From an uncultured bacterium (GTDB lineage Bacteria; Bacillota; Clostridia; Lachnospirales; Lachnospiraceae): a stretch of 64,000 nucleotides of DNA. The stretch's first letter is position 1; every line of letters begins with the position of its first letter. The translations under genes were made by a program, and so were the position numbers. This document shows positions 15,819 through 24,026 of the stretch, piece by piece. The DNA is taken from NCBI GenBank assembly GCA_947383005.1, contig CANDBT010000021.1, positions 1 to 64,000 of the forward strand, in the 5' to 3' direction. Under the pieces are notes generated by a model. That model saw nothing but the letters and a program-made list of their open reading frames with translations, was not told the origin of the DNA and did not search any database.

Positions 15819-17072
15819 ATGGAGCAGAAACTGTTTACGAAAAATTTTACGCTCCTTGTGCTGGGGCAGGCAAGTTCTTTGTTTGGCAATTATATCCTGC
15901 GTCTGGCGCTGTCCATGTATGTGTTGGAAGTGACGGGTTCGGCGGCAGTGTTCGCGGGGATTTTATCTTTAGCAACGATTCCGACGATCCTTTTGTCTCC
16001 CATGGGAGGAATCCTGGCTGACAGGGCGGACCGGAGGAATATCATGGTGGCGCTGGATGCGCTGACGGGAATGTCTGTCTTATGCACGGCGGTCTTTTTG
16101 TCCGGGGACAATGCGGTTGTTGTGATCAGTGTGCTGCTGGTGATACTCTCTGTTCTTGGGGCCTTTGAGACGCCTGCGGTGCAGGCGTGTATCCCGCAGA
16201 TGCTGGCAGGCGATCACATGATTAAGGGAAACGCGGTGGTAAACCAGGTGGCGTCCATTTCTTATCTGATCGCGCCTTTGCTGGGCGGTATCTTATATTC
16301 TGCTGTTGGCTTGAAGCCTGTGATGGTTGCAAGTGTTGTATGCTTTTTTATCACGGCGTTATTGGAATGTTTTATTAAATTGGGTTATCAGGCCAGGGAG
16401 TTTCCGGGAAATGTTTGGTCCATGGTTAAAAATGATTTTTCCGGCAGTATCCGTTTTATCATGAAAGAGCGGCCGGATATCATGAAGATGCTGCTTCTGG
16501 CGGCATTCTCACGCTTCTTTGTCATGGGGGTCACGCTGGTGGGGCTGCCCTTTCTTGTGCGGGCTGTGCTTGGCCTGGACGCAAGGTTTTATGGCGGGGC
16601 GGAGAGCGCGCTGGCAGTTGCCACTATCTTGGGAAGTATCACGGCGGGGCTTCTTACGGGGAAGTTAAGATCCGGCAGATTATCGTATGTGCTTGCGGCA
16701 ATCGGTGTCTGTATCATTCCGGCAGGGGTTGTATTTCTTTTCCCGTCCGGCGTGATGACAAGGTATGCTGTGATTGTTGCTGCCTTCTGCGGTATGCAGG
16801 CCGCGATCAGTATTTTTTCTATTTTTGCGGTATCCATGATCCAGCAGAATACGCCGGATGAGTTGATTGGGAAGATTATGGCTTATACATCCGCTGTCAC
16901 GTTGTGCGCCCAGCCGGTTGGTCAGATGGTATATGGATTTTTGTTTGACAGGTTCCAGGGGAGCGTGTATTTTGTATTGATTCCTTCTGGGATTGTGGTA
17001 TGCGTGATCGGGCTGCTTGCCGCGGGCTTTTTCAGGAAACTGGAAGAAAAGCAAGGTGGCGCGATAGACTGA
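15819..17072 (+). CDS. MFS efflux transporter, DHA3 (macrolide-type) family
   Basis: The 417-residue protein has about 12 membrane segments. The N-terminal LVLGQASSLFGNYILRLAL and the loop motif GGILADRADRRNIM between helices 2 and 3 place it in the MFS_3/DHA3 group, with Mef-like macrolide exporters. The start at 15819 is three bases after the tetR stop, with GAAAGGGAGGAG as RBS, so the two form one operon. Drug export is likely by family and context; the substrate is unknown. Confidence 0.9.
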   Translation: MEQKLFTKNFTLLVLGQASSLFGNYILRLALSMYVLEVTGSAAVFAGILSLATIPTILLSPMGGILADRADRRNIMVALDALTGMSVLCTAVFLSGDNAVVVISVLLVILSVLGAFETPAVQACIPQMLAGDHMIKGNAVVNQVASISYLIAPLLGGILYSAVGLKPVMVASVVCFFITALLECFIKLGYQAREFPGNVWSMVKNDFSGSIRFIMKERPDIMKMLLLAAFSRFFVMGVTLVGLPFLVRAVLGLDARFYGGAESALAVATILGSITAGLLTGKLRSGRLSYVLAAIGVCIIPAGVVFLFPSGVMTRYAVIVAAFCGMQAAISIFSIFAVSMIQQNTPDELIGKIMAYTSAVTLCAQPVGQMVYGFLFDRFQGSVYFVLIPSGIVVCVIGLLAAGFFRKLEEKQGGAID

Positions 17073-17315
17073 TAAAAGGTATAATGAGATTACGTTAATC
17101 ACACGGCCAGATGAAGGTATCATGGTTTGAGTTGGATACGGATTTGATTAGGGATAGCGCGTAAATATGTGCCGGGATGCATATTCTATTGATTTTAGAA
17201 ATAAGGACATAATCGCTGTGAAGGAACAGACCTTATAGTAATAGAATGACAACTTTCGGTTTGTTGAAAGGTTGGCAGACTGAAAACCGACGGTTAAAAG
17301 AACAGGAGAGAAAAT

Positions 17316-17564
17316 ATGGCGGAATTAACATCTATGATGAATATTGGTAAGGAGATGGCAAGAAAGCTGGATTCCGTGGGGATTGGTTCGGCGGAAGAAC
17401 TGGTCCGTCTGGGGGCGGAGCAGGCTTTTCTGAAAGTGAAAGAAAGGTATCCGAATGTCTGTCTGGTACATTTGTATGCGCTGGAGGGCGCGGTATGCAA
17501 TGTGAAGTTCAATAGTCTTTCGGAGGGCAGGAAAAGGGAACTGAAAGAGTTTAGTGATTTTTAG
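17316..17564 (+). CDS. TfoX C-terminal domain protein
   Basis: The 82-residue protein is a stand-alone TfoX_C domain: LTSMMNIGKEMARKLDSVGI, then SAEELVRLGAEQAF, a helix-hairpin-helix-like fold. In gamma-proteobacteria this domain is fused to TfoX_N in a competence regulator; free copies in Firmicutes have no known role. AGGAGAG precedes the ATG. The gene follows the efflux operon with a 243-base gap in which nothing was recognised. Confidence 0.82.
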   Translation: MAELTSMMNIGKEMARKLDSVGIGSAEELVRLGAEQAFLKVKERYPNVCLVHLYALEGAVCNVKFNSLSEGRKRELKEFSDF

Positions 17565-17642
17565 CGTGATATCCTGAATAATGGGAAGCATGGATCAGGA
17601 TCAGGAGAGGAAAAGGCTATGGAAAAATAAATAAATGTCCCT

Positions 17643-18155
17643 TTGGCTATGAACAGACCAAACACAGCGACGAAAGGCAAGGCTGGGGGACCGAATACAA
17701 TAAAGGCAAAAGAAGCACTGGAAGAAGCGCTCTGCTTTGGCTGGATCGACGGCCAGATGGAAAAGATTGACGACAAAACCTATAAAAAATATTTTTCGAT
17801 GCGCAGGGAGAATAGCAAGTGGTCGGACAAAAACAAGGAATTAGTCAAAAGGCTTGAAGAGCAGGGGCGTATGACTGATTTTGGCAGAAAGAAAATAGCG
17901 GATGCCAAAAAGAACGGCCAATGGGATGCGGTAAATCCGCTGGCGGTTATTACGGAAGAGCAGATTGCGCGGCTTTCTGCGATATTGGAAAGCTATGAGC
18001 CAGCCTACACAAATTTTCAGGCGATGTCTTTATCTGTGAAGAAGACTTATACACGGGCGTTTTTGGATGCGAAGACGGATGCCGGGCGGGAAAAGCGGAT
18101 TGCGTGGATGCGGGGCAGGCGGCTATTAATGAGGCGTAATCATATAGTAGTGTAG
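17643..18155 (+). pseudogene. YdeI-like gene, truncated at both ends
   Basis: The 170-codon frame matches the YdeI/OmpD-associated family from KAKEALEEALCFGWIDGQ through SKWSDKNKELVKRLEEQGRM and the helical C-terminal part KKTYTRAFLDAKTDAGREKRI. The usual N-terminal residues are missing; an isolated ATGGAAAAATAA with a good ribosome binding site lies at 17619. At the 3' end the family sequence is replaced, after REKRIAWM, by the third copy of the ppdK 3' end read in another frame (RGRRLLMRRNHIVV). Recombination at that repeat evidently cut off the gene's natural end. Confidence 0.7.
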
Positions 18156-18262
18156 GAATGTGGCGACTACCAGATATAGTGTGCGTAAGATTTGAGAGAT
18201 ATTCAATTGTAAAATATTGGGTATCTCTCTTTTTTTAAAGGAAAAATGTAATTGACGTTTAG
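18111..18262 (+). repeat. Third copy of the ppdK 3' end and terminator
   Basis: Read in the ppdK frame, 18111-18140 encodes AGQAAINEA and a stop, nearly identical to the ppdK C-terminus. Conserved sequence continues through ACTACCAGATATAG and the GAGAGATA/TATCTCTC terminator (18194-18230, with seven T) to about 18262. With 11081-11235 it brackets 7 kb of accessory genes. Confidence 0.8.
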
Positions 18263-18280
18263 CCTATAAAAGGCTATAAT
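18252..18280 (+). promoter_or_regulatory. Promoter with AGCCT/AGGCT palindrome
   Basis: TTGACG at 18252-18257 and TATAAT at 18275-18280 are 17 bases apart. The spacer holds AGCCTATAAAAGGCT, an inverted repeat abutting the -10 box. The promoter at 23965 of another wall-binding protein gene has the same arrangement (AGCCTGTTATAGGCT). Confidence 0.75.
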
Positions 18281-18369
18281 TGAGATGGGAAAAATGATCA
18301 TAAAAGGAAAGCAAAACGATAAATTATCATGCTAAAATAAAAATTTTATAAAACAAGGAGGATTTCAAG

Positions 18370-19113
18370 ATGAAAAAATTAGTAAAAGGCTTGTTAAGTT
18401 TAGCAGCAATAGGAGCATTTAGCTTAAGCAGCATGACAGCATATGCTGGAGAATGGAAAGTGGATGCAAGTAATGGGGAGTACTGGTATCAAAATGATGA
18501 TGGAAGTTATACAAAGAATGACTGGCAGCAAATTGATGGGAAATGGTATCATTTTGATGAAAATGGATATCGCCAGAAGGGATGGTGGGATTTTCCTACA
18601 GTTCATACCTATACAAGCTTTGACCAGGTTGTAACAGATATTTATGATGAAAGTTATTATTTAGATATGGAAACAGGCGAGATGGTGATAAATAAGAATT
18701 GGGAAGGAGGCTGTCTGCGTTCTGATGGAATATTAGCTTGTGATGAAATATATATTAATGAAAATGGAGAGGTATCTTATTGGCGTAATATGTATTCAGG
18801 TAAGGCGGTGCCAGCAGCAAATATGGATGAAAATGGAAATTATGCAGCATCACTTGGCTGGAAAGCGCAGATGTTGAGGGAGTGGTATAACCGATTAAGT
18901 CCTTTTGGCGAATATGGTTCATTTAGTATGGACTATCAGTTGCCAGCAAATTGGGCTGAAGAGTGTCCGGCGCCTCTTATGACAGCAGCAGTTGATTATA
19001 TGTGTTTTACTGCTTGGGGAGGAGCAGACGTTGTAAATTGGACAGATAGTTGGAGTGTGGACGAGAACAATGTCATTCATATCAAAGCAGATTATTTTGA
19101 ATATCAGAGATGA
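18370..19113 (+). CDS. Secreted protein with N-terminal cell-wall-binding repeats
   Basis: The 247-residue protein has a signal peptide (MKKLVKGLLSLAAIGAFSLS, cleavage after AYA). Right after it are choline-binding-like repeats: EYWYQNDDGSYTKNDW, then GKWYHFDENGYRQKGW. The remaining 180 residues are acidic and aromatic and were not recognised. AAGGAGGA precedes the ATG. It is the first of three secreted proteins in 18.3-24.8 kb that share wall-binding repeats. Its promoter has the same palindrome as the third, so the two may be coregulated. Confidence 0.8.
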   Translation: MKKLVKGLLSLAAIGAFSLSSMTAYAGEWKVDASNGEYWYQNDDGSYTKNDWQQIDGKWYHFDENGYRQKGWWDFPTVHTYTSFDQVVTDIYDESYYLDMETGEMVINKNWEGGCLRSDGILACDEIYINENGEVSYWRNMYSGKAVPAANMDENGNYAASLGWKAQMLREWYNRLSPFGEYGSFSMDYQLPANWAEECPAPLMTAAVDYMCFTAWGGADVVNWTDSWSVDENNVIHIKADYFEYQR

Positions 19114-19192
19114 TTGTTTAGGGTGGTTTCGTCCGTGTGATTATGTGCAGTAATTTATGGGATTGTTATAATATTTTCAAGGAGGCTAAAAC

Positions 19193-20304
19193 ATGAAGAA
19201 GGGTTTATTGATCAAATTAGGATTGGTACTTAGTTTATCAGCTATGTGTTCTTTTGTTTCATTTGCAGATTATGTAGAAGATACTGGTTACAGTGCAAAC
19301 AGGGAGGGTTTAAACGAGACTTACAAGATGTAGATAGATTAAAAACAAAGATAGAGGAAACAGAAGAGCATATTGCTAGTTTAGAAGAAGAACTAGCAGA
19401 ATTAGAACCTGAGTTTGAAGAAGTGAGTGCTGCATATGAGGCTGGTGAGGTAGACTTTGTTACTTATCACAAAATAAAAACAAAGTATGGACAGACAAAG
19501 AATGCATATAATAGTGCAGTACGAGCATTGGCATCAGAAAAGAGTTCTTTAGAGGCATTAGAGGAATCAATTGAAGAATACACAGAGGATGCTATGGCAT
19601 GGGATGGTTACTCACAGGAAGGTGATGAGGATATCACCTATACATTCAGTCTGGTAGAGATTGATGGCGATTGGGTTCTTGGAGCAGGTTACAGGGCTTG
19701 GACAGGAGCTTTGGGAGGACGTTGGGAGTATAGCACTTTTATTAATGAAAATTTAAAGATTGCATTTTATGACGGAAATGATTGTTTAGACAGACAGCTT
19801 GAGAGAGCAAAGGAGCATGATACAGAAACGGCTATCTTCTGGGATGTTACTGATGATCTGACAGGCGGCAAGAAGTATTATATAGAAGTAAGTGGTCAGA
19901 AGTATGGAGTTTATGCAAAGGATAATTATAAGAATACTGGCAGCAGTAATAGTGATTCATCTTTTGATGATGAGGCAGATGAGTGGGATGGGGATAGCAA
20001 TGATAATGATGTAAATGAGTGGGATGAGGATAGTAATGATGATGGAGTAAATGAGCGGGATGAGGATAGTAATTCTGCTTCGCAAGATAATGCTGAGAAG
20101 GCAGAGGCGCCTTCATATTACTGGGCGCAGAATGATGTAGGCTGGTGGGTACAGAGTACAGACGGAACCTATTTGATAAATCAGTGGTATCGGTCACCTG
20201 CATCTGGATTATGGTACTATATGGGAGCGGATGGGTATATGTTGACAAATACAGTGACACCTGATGGATACACGTTCAATGCAGAAGGTGTATGGGTGAA
20301 ATAA
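19193..20304 (+). CDS. Secreted coiled-coil wall-binding protein, -1 frame change at TTTAAAC
   Basis: The ATG at 19193 (AAGGAGG upstream) opens a signal peptide, MKKGLLIKLGLVLSLS...SFA, but that frame stops at 19331 after 46 codons. The rest lies in the -1 frame and runs to 20304: a coiled coil (DRLKTKIEETEEHIASLEEE onward), an unknown middle, an Asp-rich linker with DEDSNDD-type repeats, and C-terminal wall-binding repeats (WWVQSTDGTYLINQWYR). The frame change falls at TTTAAAC (19309-19315), read as T TTA AAC in the first frame, a canonical -1 slippery heptamer, with AGGGAGGG just upstream. It may be programmed frameshifting or a one-base deletion. Confidence 0.6.
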
Positions 20305-20317
20305 GCAGAAGGAAGTT

Positions 20318-20490
20318 TGCTGCTGGCACAGTAGCGAGTAGGGGAAGATGGCTCTCCCCTACTCAATTCATAGGAAATTGCGTCCTATGATACAAAGCGC
20401 TCCGTGAGGATCGCACTGCGGTGAAAAGGAATCATGTCGCTGAAGCGACCTGCCGCAGGCGGAGAATCCTGAGGAGCAGGATTCTTTTAC
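20318..20490. repeat. Repeat family A
   Basis: GCGAGTAGGGG-type hairpin (20333-20364), then the core TCATAGGAAATTGCGTCCTATGA at 20368-20390, then the CGCTCCG string and the AATCCTG/CAGGATT hairpin. Same order of blocks as at 25508 and 56216. The first hairpin may terminate the upstream gene. Confidence 0.7.
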
Positions 20491-20988
20491 AAAGAAAAAC
20501 ATTGAAAAAAACCAATACCGATAGATAATATTCAGAAAATTATATATATTTTCTGAATATGATTGTTATGATATACAAAAAGAAGTATTCTGCTTTTGGA
20601 ATTATACAAACTATGGTATAGTTATATATAAATCCGATTTATAAAGCCAATTCGCAAACTGTTCCGAAAGTACGGACAGATAAACATTTATTACTGCTGC
20701 ATTTAGAGACATTGGGAACATAAAAAAGTCCACCTTTTTTCTTTGTCCTGGAAAAGATTATCTTAATGACATGATGTTGGGGTCAAAAGGTATTTTGACC
20801 CCTATGATACCACGGATTGCTCTGCATTTCATGCTCTCGCAATCCTAAAACACCTCAAATTCGCTCATTTTTGGATTGAAAAGTTTTATAATCAAGAAAT
20901 AGATAATCGAGACAAAACTTAAATGACAGGCATTACAAATAAGATAGATTGCATAAAAAATGTAGTCTATTTTTTTGCGAAAAACACC
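20491..20988. other. Non-coding stretch with two perfect inverted repeats
   Basis: No gene was recognised. ATATTCAGAAAAT at 20528-20540 pairs with 20548-20560. GGGGTCAAAA at 20779-20788 pairs with TTTTGACCCC at 20793-20802 through a 4-base loop. Bases 20809-20880 (GGATTGCTctGCATTTCATG) match 44934-44985 and are called family F here. Bases 20641-20672 and 22310-22352 share a short CCAATtCGCAAA string. Confidence 0.45.
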
Positions 20989-21017
20989 TTGAAGACCTAG
21001 CTTTCTTGCCTTAGAAT
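20989..21017 (+). promoter_or_regulatory. Promoter-like sequence
   Basis: TTGAAG at 20989-20994 and TAGAAT at 21012-21017 are 17 bases apart and lie 31 bases before the 21048 gene. Confidence 0.55.
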
Positions 21018-21047
21018 ATAGAGTAAATTAATAAAGGAGAGAAAGCT

Positions 21048-21638
21048 ATGTATATAGGTTTAGAAAAAGGCTGGCAGGAATTAAGATCAGCAGTATGTGT
21101 GTTGGCATCTGGAGAGTTATTACTTTATAAAAAAGGGGAAGTGTTCTATTTTAGTACAGATGCGATTTACTGTAATTATGCAGGTTATATAACCACCTGG
21201 AAAAACTTTATAGGATATCAAAATATTATATTTTATAGGGAATTAGAAAAATTAAGAGATATTGCTTATTATGGTGGAGGACAGAATATAGTTTATGAAG
21301 AAAAGAAGTGGAAAGATTTTTTAGAGAGAGGTAAAGCGTTTGGAGTAGATTATATTTGTTTTGAAGGTGTAGAGTTTATAGAATATATAAATAAAACCAT
21401 AGAGCAGGCGAAATATCTTTATGAAAAGATAAAGAAAGTACGTTCCAAAGAGCAGCTTACTTCATTCTTTAAAAAGGAGTTAGATAGTAGACTGCCAGTT
21501 TTTTATGCTGATTTACTGTTTTTAAAGGCATTATTACAGCCAAGATTTGTAGATAATAATTTTTTTATTACTGCAAGAGAGAAGATTTTAAACAGCGAAA
21601 ATATTTTAGCAGTTTGGAAAGCAAATGAGGTAAGATGA
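21048..21638 (+). CDS. Hypothetical protein
   Basis: The 196-residue product was not recognised. It has no signal peptide. The N-terminal 120 residues alternate short strands (ELLLYKKGEVFYFSTDAIYC) and the C-terminal part is helical and Lys-rich (TIEQAKYLYEKIKKVRSKEQ). AAAGGAGAGAAAGCT precedes the ATG and a good promoter lies upstream, so it is probably expressed. Codon use is AT-rich, like the XRE and DUF262 genes nearby. Confidence 0.5.
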   Translation: MYIGLEKGWQELRSAVCVLASGELLLYKKGEVFYFSTDAIYCNYAGYITTWKNFIGYQNIIFYRELEKLRDIAYYGGGQNIVYEEKKWKDFLERGKAFGVDYICFEGVEFIEYINKTIEQAKYLYEKIKKVRSKEQLTSFFKKELDSRLPVFYADLLFLKALLQPRFVDNNFFITAREKILNSENILAVWKANEVR

Positions 21639-21648
21639 AGGAGGAAAG

Positions 21649-21858
21649 AACAATGGAGATAAGCTGGAAGCAGTTGAGCTGTTTAATGATGTAGATATTT
21701 GCTTCCTGGATGATGATGCATTGGAGGTTTATTACTATGTCTCACAGGAGGATTTAGGGGCATTGTATGAGGAGTAGGGGGAACCTGAGGACAAGGTAAT
21801 CAAGATTGAGGTTTATGGTTATAACTGTGATTATGATAAATCAAATATTGACTTTTAA
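21649..21858 (+). pseudogene. Remnant of a small acidic protein gene with internal stop
   Basis: In one frame the sequence reads GDKLEAVELFNDVDICFLDD, then EVYYYVSQEDLGALYEE, an in-frame TAG at 21775-21777, and then VIKIEVYGYNCDYDKSNIDF to a TAA at 21856. No start codon is present in this frame. The continuous, protein-like composition on both sides of the TAG suggests a decayed gene. The family was not identified. Confidence 0.4.
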
Positions 21859-21912
21859 ATTTGATTTTTTCATAAAAAAATATATTGAAAGCAGGTATAA
21901 TGTAGTATTATA

Positions 21913-22206
21913 TTAGTTTATTGGATATACCTGCTTTATTTTTATTTCTTCATTTTGTTTATAAGGTTTTATCTCATCAGTAATTCCTAGAATATAATCA
22001 GCAGAAACTTCATAAAGCAGGCATAATTTTACAAGCATTTCAGTTGGAATATCGTAATCCCCACTTTCAATGTGGCTGTAATTTCTCTGAGACATATTCA
22101 GGAGTTTGGCAAGTTCCACTTGTTTTAAACCTCTATCTTTTCTCAATTCTGCTAAGCGTTCAAAATTATAGCGTTCTTTTTGAATACCCTTTTTGCTATA
22201 TCTCAT
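21913..22206 (-). CDS. XRE family transcriptional regulator
   Basis: The 97-residue protein carries a Cro/CI-type helix-turn-helix at about residues 16-70: LAELRKDRGLKQVELAKLLN, MSQRNYSHIESGDYDIPTEM, then LVKLCLLYEVSADYILGIT. Such single-domain proteins typically control phage-like or mobile-element genes. AAGGAGAGAATAA precedes the ATG. It is divergent from the DUF262 gene across 377 bases. Confidence 0.9.
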   Translation of the reverse strand: MRYSKKGIQKERYNFERLAELRKDRGLKQVELAKLLNMSQRNYSHIESGDYDIPTEMLVKLCLLYEVSADYILGITDEIKPYKQNEEIKIKQVYPIN

Positions 22207-22583
22207 TTATTCTCTCCTTTTTTCTTTGTAGTATAAAAGATAAATAAGACATACTCACATGGTAGACTTTTAAAGGCTATATTATTGATGGATTGTTATT
22301 ACAAGTATCAGCACCATCAGTTTGCTCCAATACGCAAAGAGTTATTCGGCTAAAATAATAGTGACCAGGAGATTACATTAGGATGAGGTTTGAAAATGCC
22401 AGTAAAAATAGCTGCTTTATTAAGGATTAGGTTTAATAACGATTCTTTTAATTAAAGAGTTATTATTAAATGGATGTTTTAGAAAAATAATCGCTTTAAA
22501 ATATGTAGTAAAAGTATTGCAAAAAAATCATATATGTGCTACTTTTCTATTAGATACTTTTTATAAGGCAAAAGGAGGCAGCA
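22207..22583. other. Intergenic stretch, no gene recognised
   Basis: AT-rich sequence between the XRE gene and the DUF262 gene. A weak promoter-like pair, TTGCAA at 22517-22522 and TACTTT at 22540-22545, lies 39 bases before the DUF262 start. Bases 22290-22352 could be a scrap of coding sequence (QHHQFAPIRKELFG) but cannot be assigned. Confidence 0.3.
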
Positions 22584-23792
22584 ATGAATTATACAGATAA
22601 GAGCGTAGCTGTTAGCACAATACCTAAACTGTGTGCAAATGGGACTTATGATTTCACACATCCATTACAGCGCAGCTCTGGACAATGGAATAAGCAGCAA
22701 AAGAGTGAACTGATTGATTCACTGTATAGAAATTTCCATATCGATGCTGTTTCATTGGCAAAGGATGGAAAAAAGTTTTATGTTATTGATGGCATACAGC
22801 GACTTTCTACAATAAGGGATTTTGCGAATGGCAGTTTAAGGCTGTCTGCTAATCTGAAAGAATTGCCAGATGGAGAAAGTATTGCAGGAAAGACCTTTGA
22901 AGAGTTAAGTGATGAGCAAAAGGATTACTTTAACACCAGGAACATTGCAACTGTGCAGATGACTGACTATACAGATGAAGAACTTCGAGAAGTATTCAGA
23001 AGGAAGAATAATGGTAAGCCTTTAACAGCAGCGCAGAAAAATTCTGTGAAATACACACCTGAACTTTACAGAACTATATGTGAAGTTACAAATCTGGATC
23101 AGGTAAATGAAAAAGGAAAGCCAGTAAAGAATTTCTGGAACAGAGTAGTAACAAAAGGAATTCGCAAAAATTCAGAGGACAGAAACCTTGTTATGCAGAG
23201 TTTAATGCTGATTGACAAGGATATGCAGGATGCAGATGGGCTAAAGTGTGGATTTTTAGCTGTAGATATTAATAACTATATTGACATATTCCAATCTTAT
23301 GTACAAGAAGAACAGGATAAACTAATTGGCAGGATAAAAGAAGCTTCTGAGGAATTAGATAAGCAGTTTGGACTGTTAGAGCAGGAAATAAAAGAAAACA
23401 GAAAAGCAATTAAGAAAGCACAGGAAGGTGAAAACACATCAGAATTTGAAAGGAACATCCAAATAGCAAAAGGAAGGCTAAAGAGCGTTAAGAAGCTTAC
23501 CATTCCTATGCTGGTGGCAGGTATGAGCAGTGCAATTGCCAATAAAACTGATGTAAGCGATTATATGAATAATGCTTATCAGTTGTTTGATTTCCTGGCA
23601 GATATGCAGCATAGGACAAAAGATGAAAGAGAAATGATAATTTTGAAATATGATATAAATAATACTGAAGATTTGGATAAAACACTGGTATTTGGAATGA
23701 AGTATTATAAGTATTATAATACTTCTGGAACTGCCAGCAGAGATAATGTTAATGGACGCTGGAAAGTATTTAAGTCTTTTTACAAAAAATAA
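22584..23792 (+). CDS. DUF262 (ParB/GmrS-like) domain protein
   Basis: The 402-residue protein has an N-terminal DUF262-type domain. The diagnostic element is FYVIDGIQRLSTIRDF near residues 68-83, corresponding to the D-G-x-Q-R motif of the ParB/Srx-like fold. A Gln-Arg segment HPLQRSSGQW lies earlier. Residues about 245-300 form a coiled coil (ASEELDKQFGLLEQEIKENR). The DUF1524 HNH partner of GmrSD-type restriction enzymes is absent both in this protein and next to it. AAAAGGAGGCAGC precedes the ATG. It could be a nucleotide-dependent regulator or one half of a defence system; activity is unknown. Confidence 0.78.
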   Translation: MNYTDKSVAVSTIPKLCANGTYDFTHPLQRSSGQWNKQQKSELIDSLYRNFHIDAVSLAKDGKKFYVIDGIQRLSTIRDFANGSLRLSANLKELPDGESIAGKTFEELSDEQKDYFNTRNIATVQMTDYTDEELREVFRRKNNGKPLTAAQKNSVKYTPELYRTICEVTNLDQVNEKGKPVKNFWNRVVTKGIRKNSEDRNLVMQSLMLIDKDMQDADGLKCGFLAVDINNYIDIFQSYVQEEQDKLIGRIKEASEELDKQFGLLEQEIKENRKAIKKAQEGENTSEFERNIQIAKGRLKSVKKLTIPMLVAGMSSAIANKTDVSDYMNNAYQLFDFLADMQHRTKDEREMIILKYDINNTEDLDKTLVFGMKYYKYYNTSGTASRDNVNGRWKVFKSFYKK

Positions 23793-23964
23793 CAGGACAT
23801 AAAATAAAAGTGTTTATTAAGGAGAGCAGTAATAACGCTGCTCTCCTTTTGTTGCTTAAAGGATAATAAAATAAATATTGTAAACCAGCAAAATCTGGAC
23901 AGCTTATGCCACACAGCAGCCAGGAATATACACAGGCGATTTTGGAATATTGGCAATTAAAAGC

Positions 23965-23993
23965 TTGCCATATAGCCTGTTATAGGCTATAAT
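23965..23993 (+). promoter_or_regulatory. Promoter with AGCCT/AGGCT palindrome
   Basis: TTGCCA at 23965-23970 and TATAAT at 23988-23993 are 17 bases apart, with AGCCTGTTATAGGCT in the spacer. The layout is the same as at 18252-18280. Confidence 0.75.
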
Positions 23994-24026
23994 GAAATTA
24001 AATTACAAATCAAGGAGGGCTTCAAT

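Noticed and set aside
19847-20260. His/Tyr/Pro-rich minus-strand frame
   Set aside because: Shadow of the Asp-rich linker and wall-binding repeats of the 19193-20304 gene.
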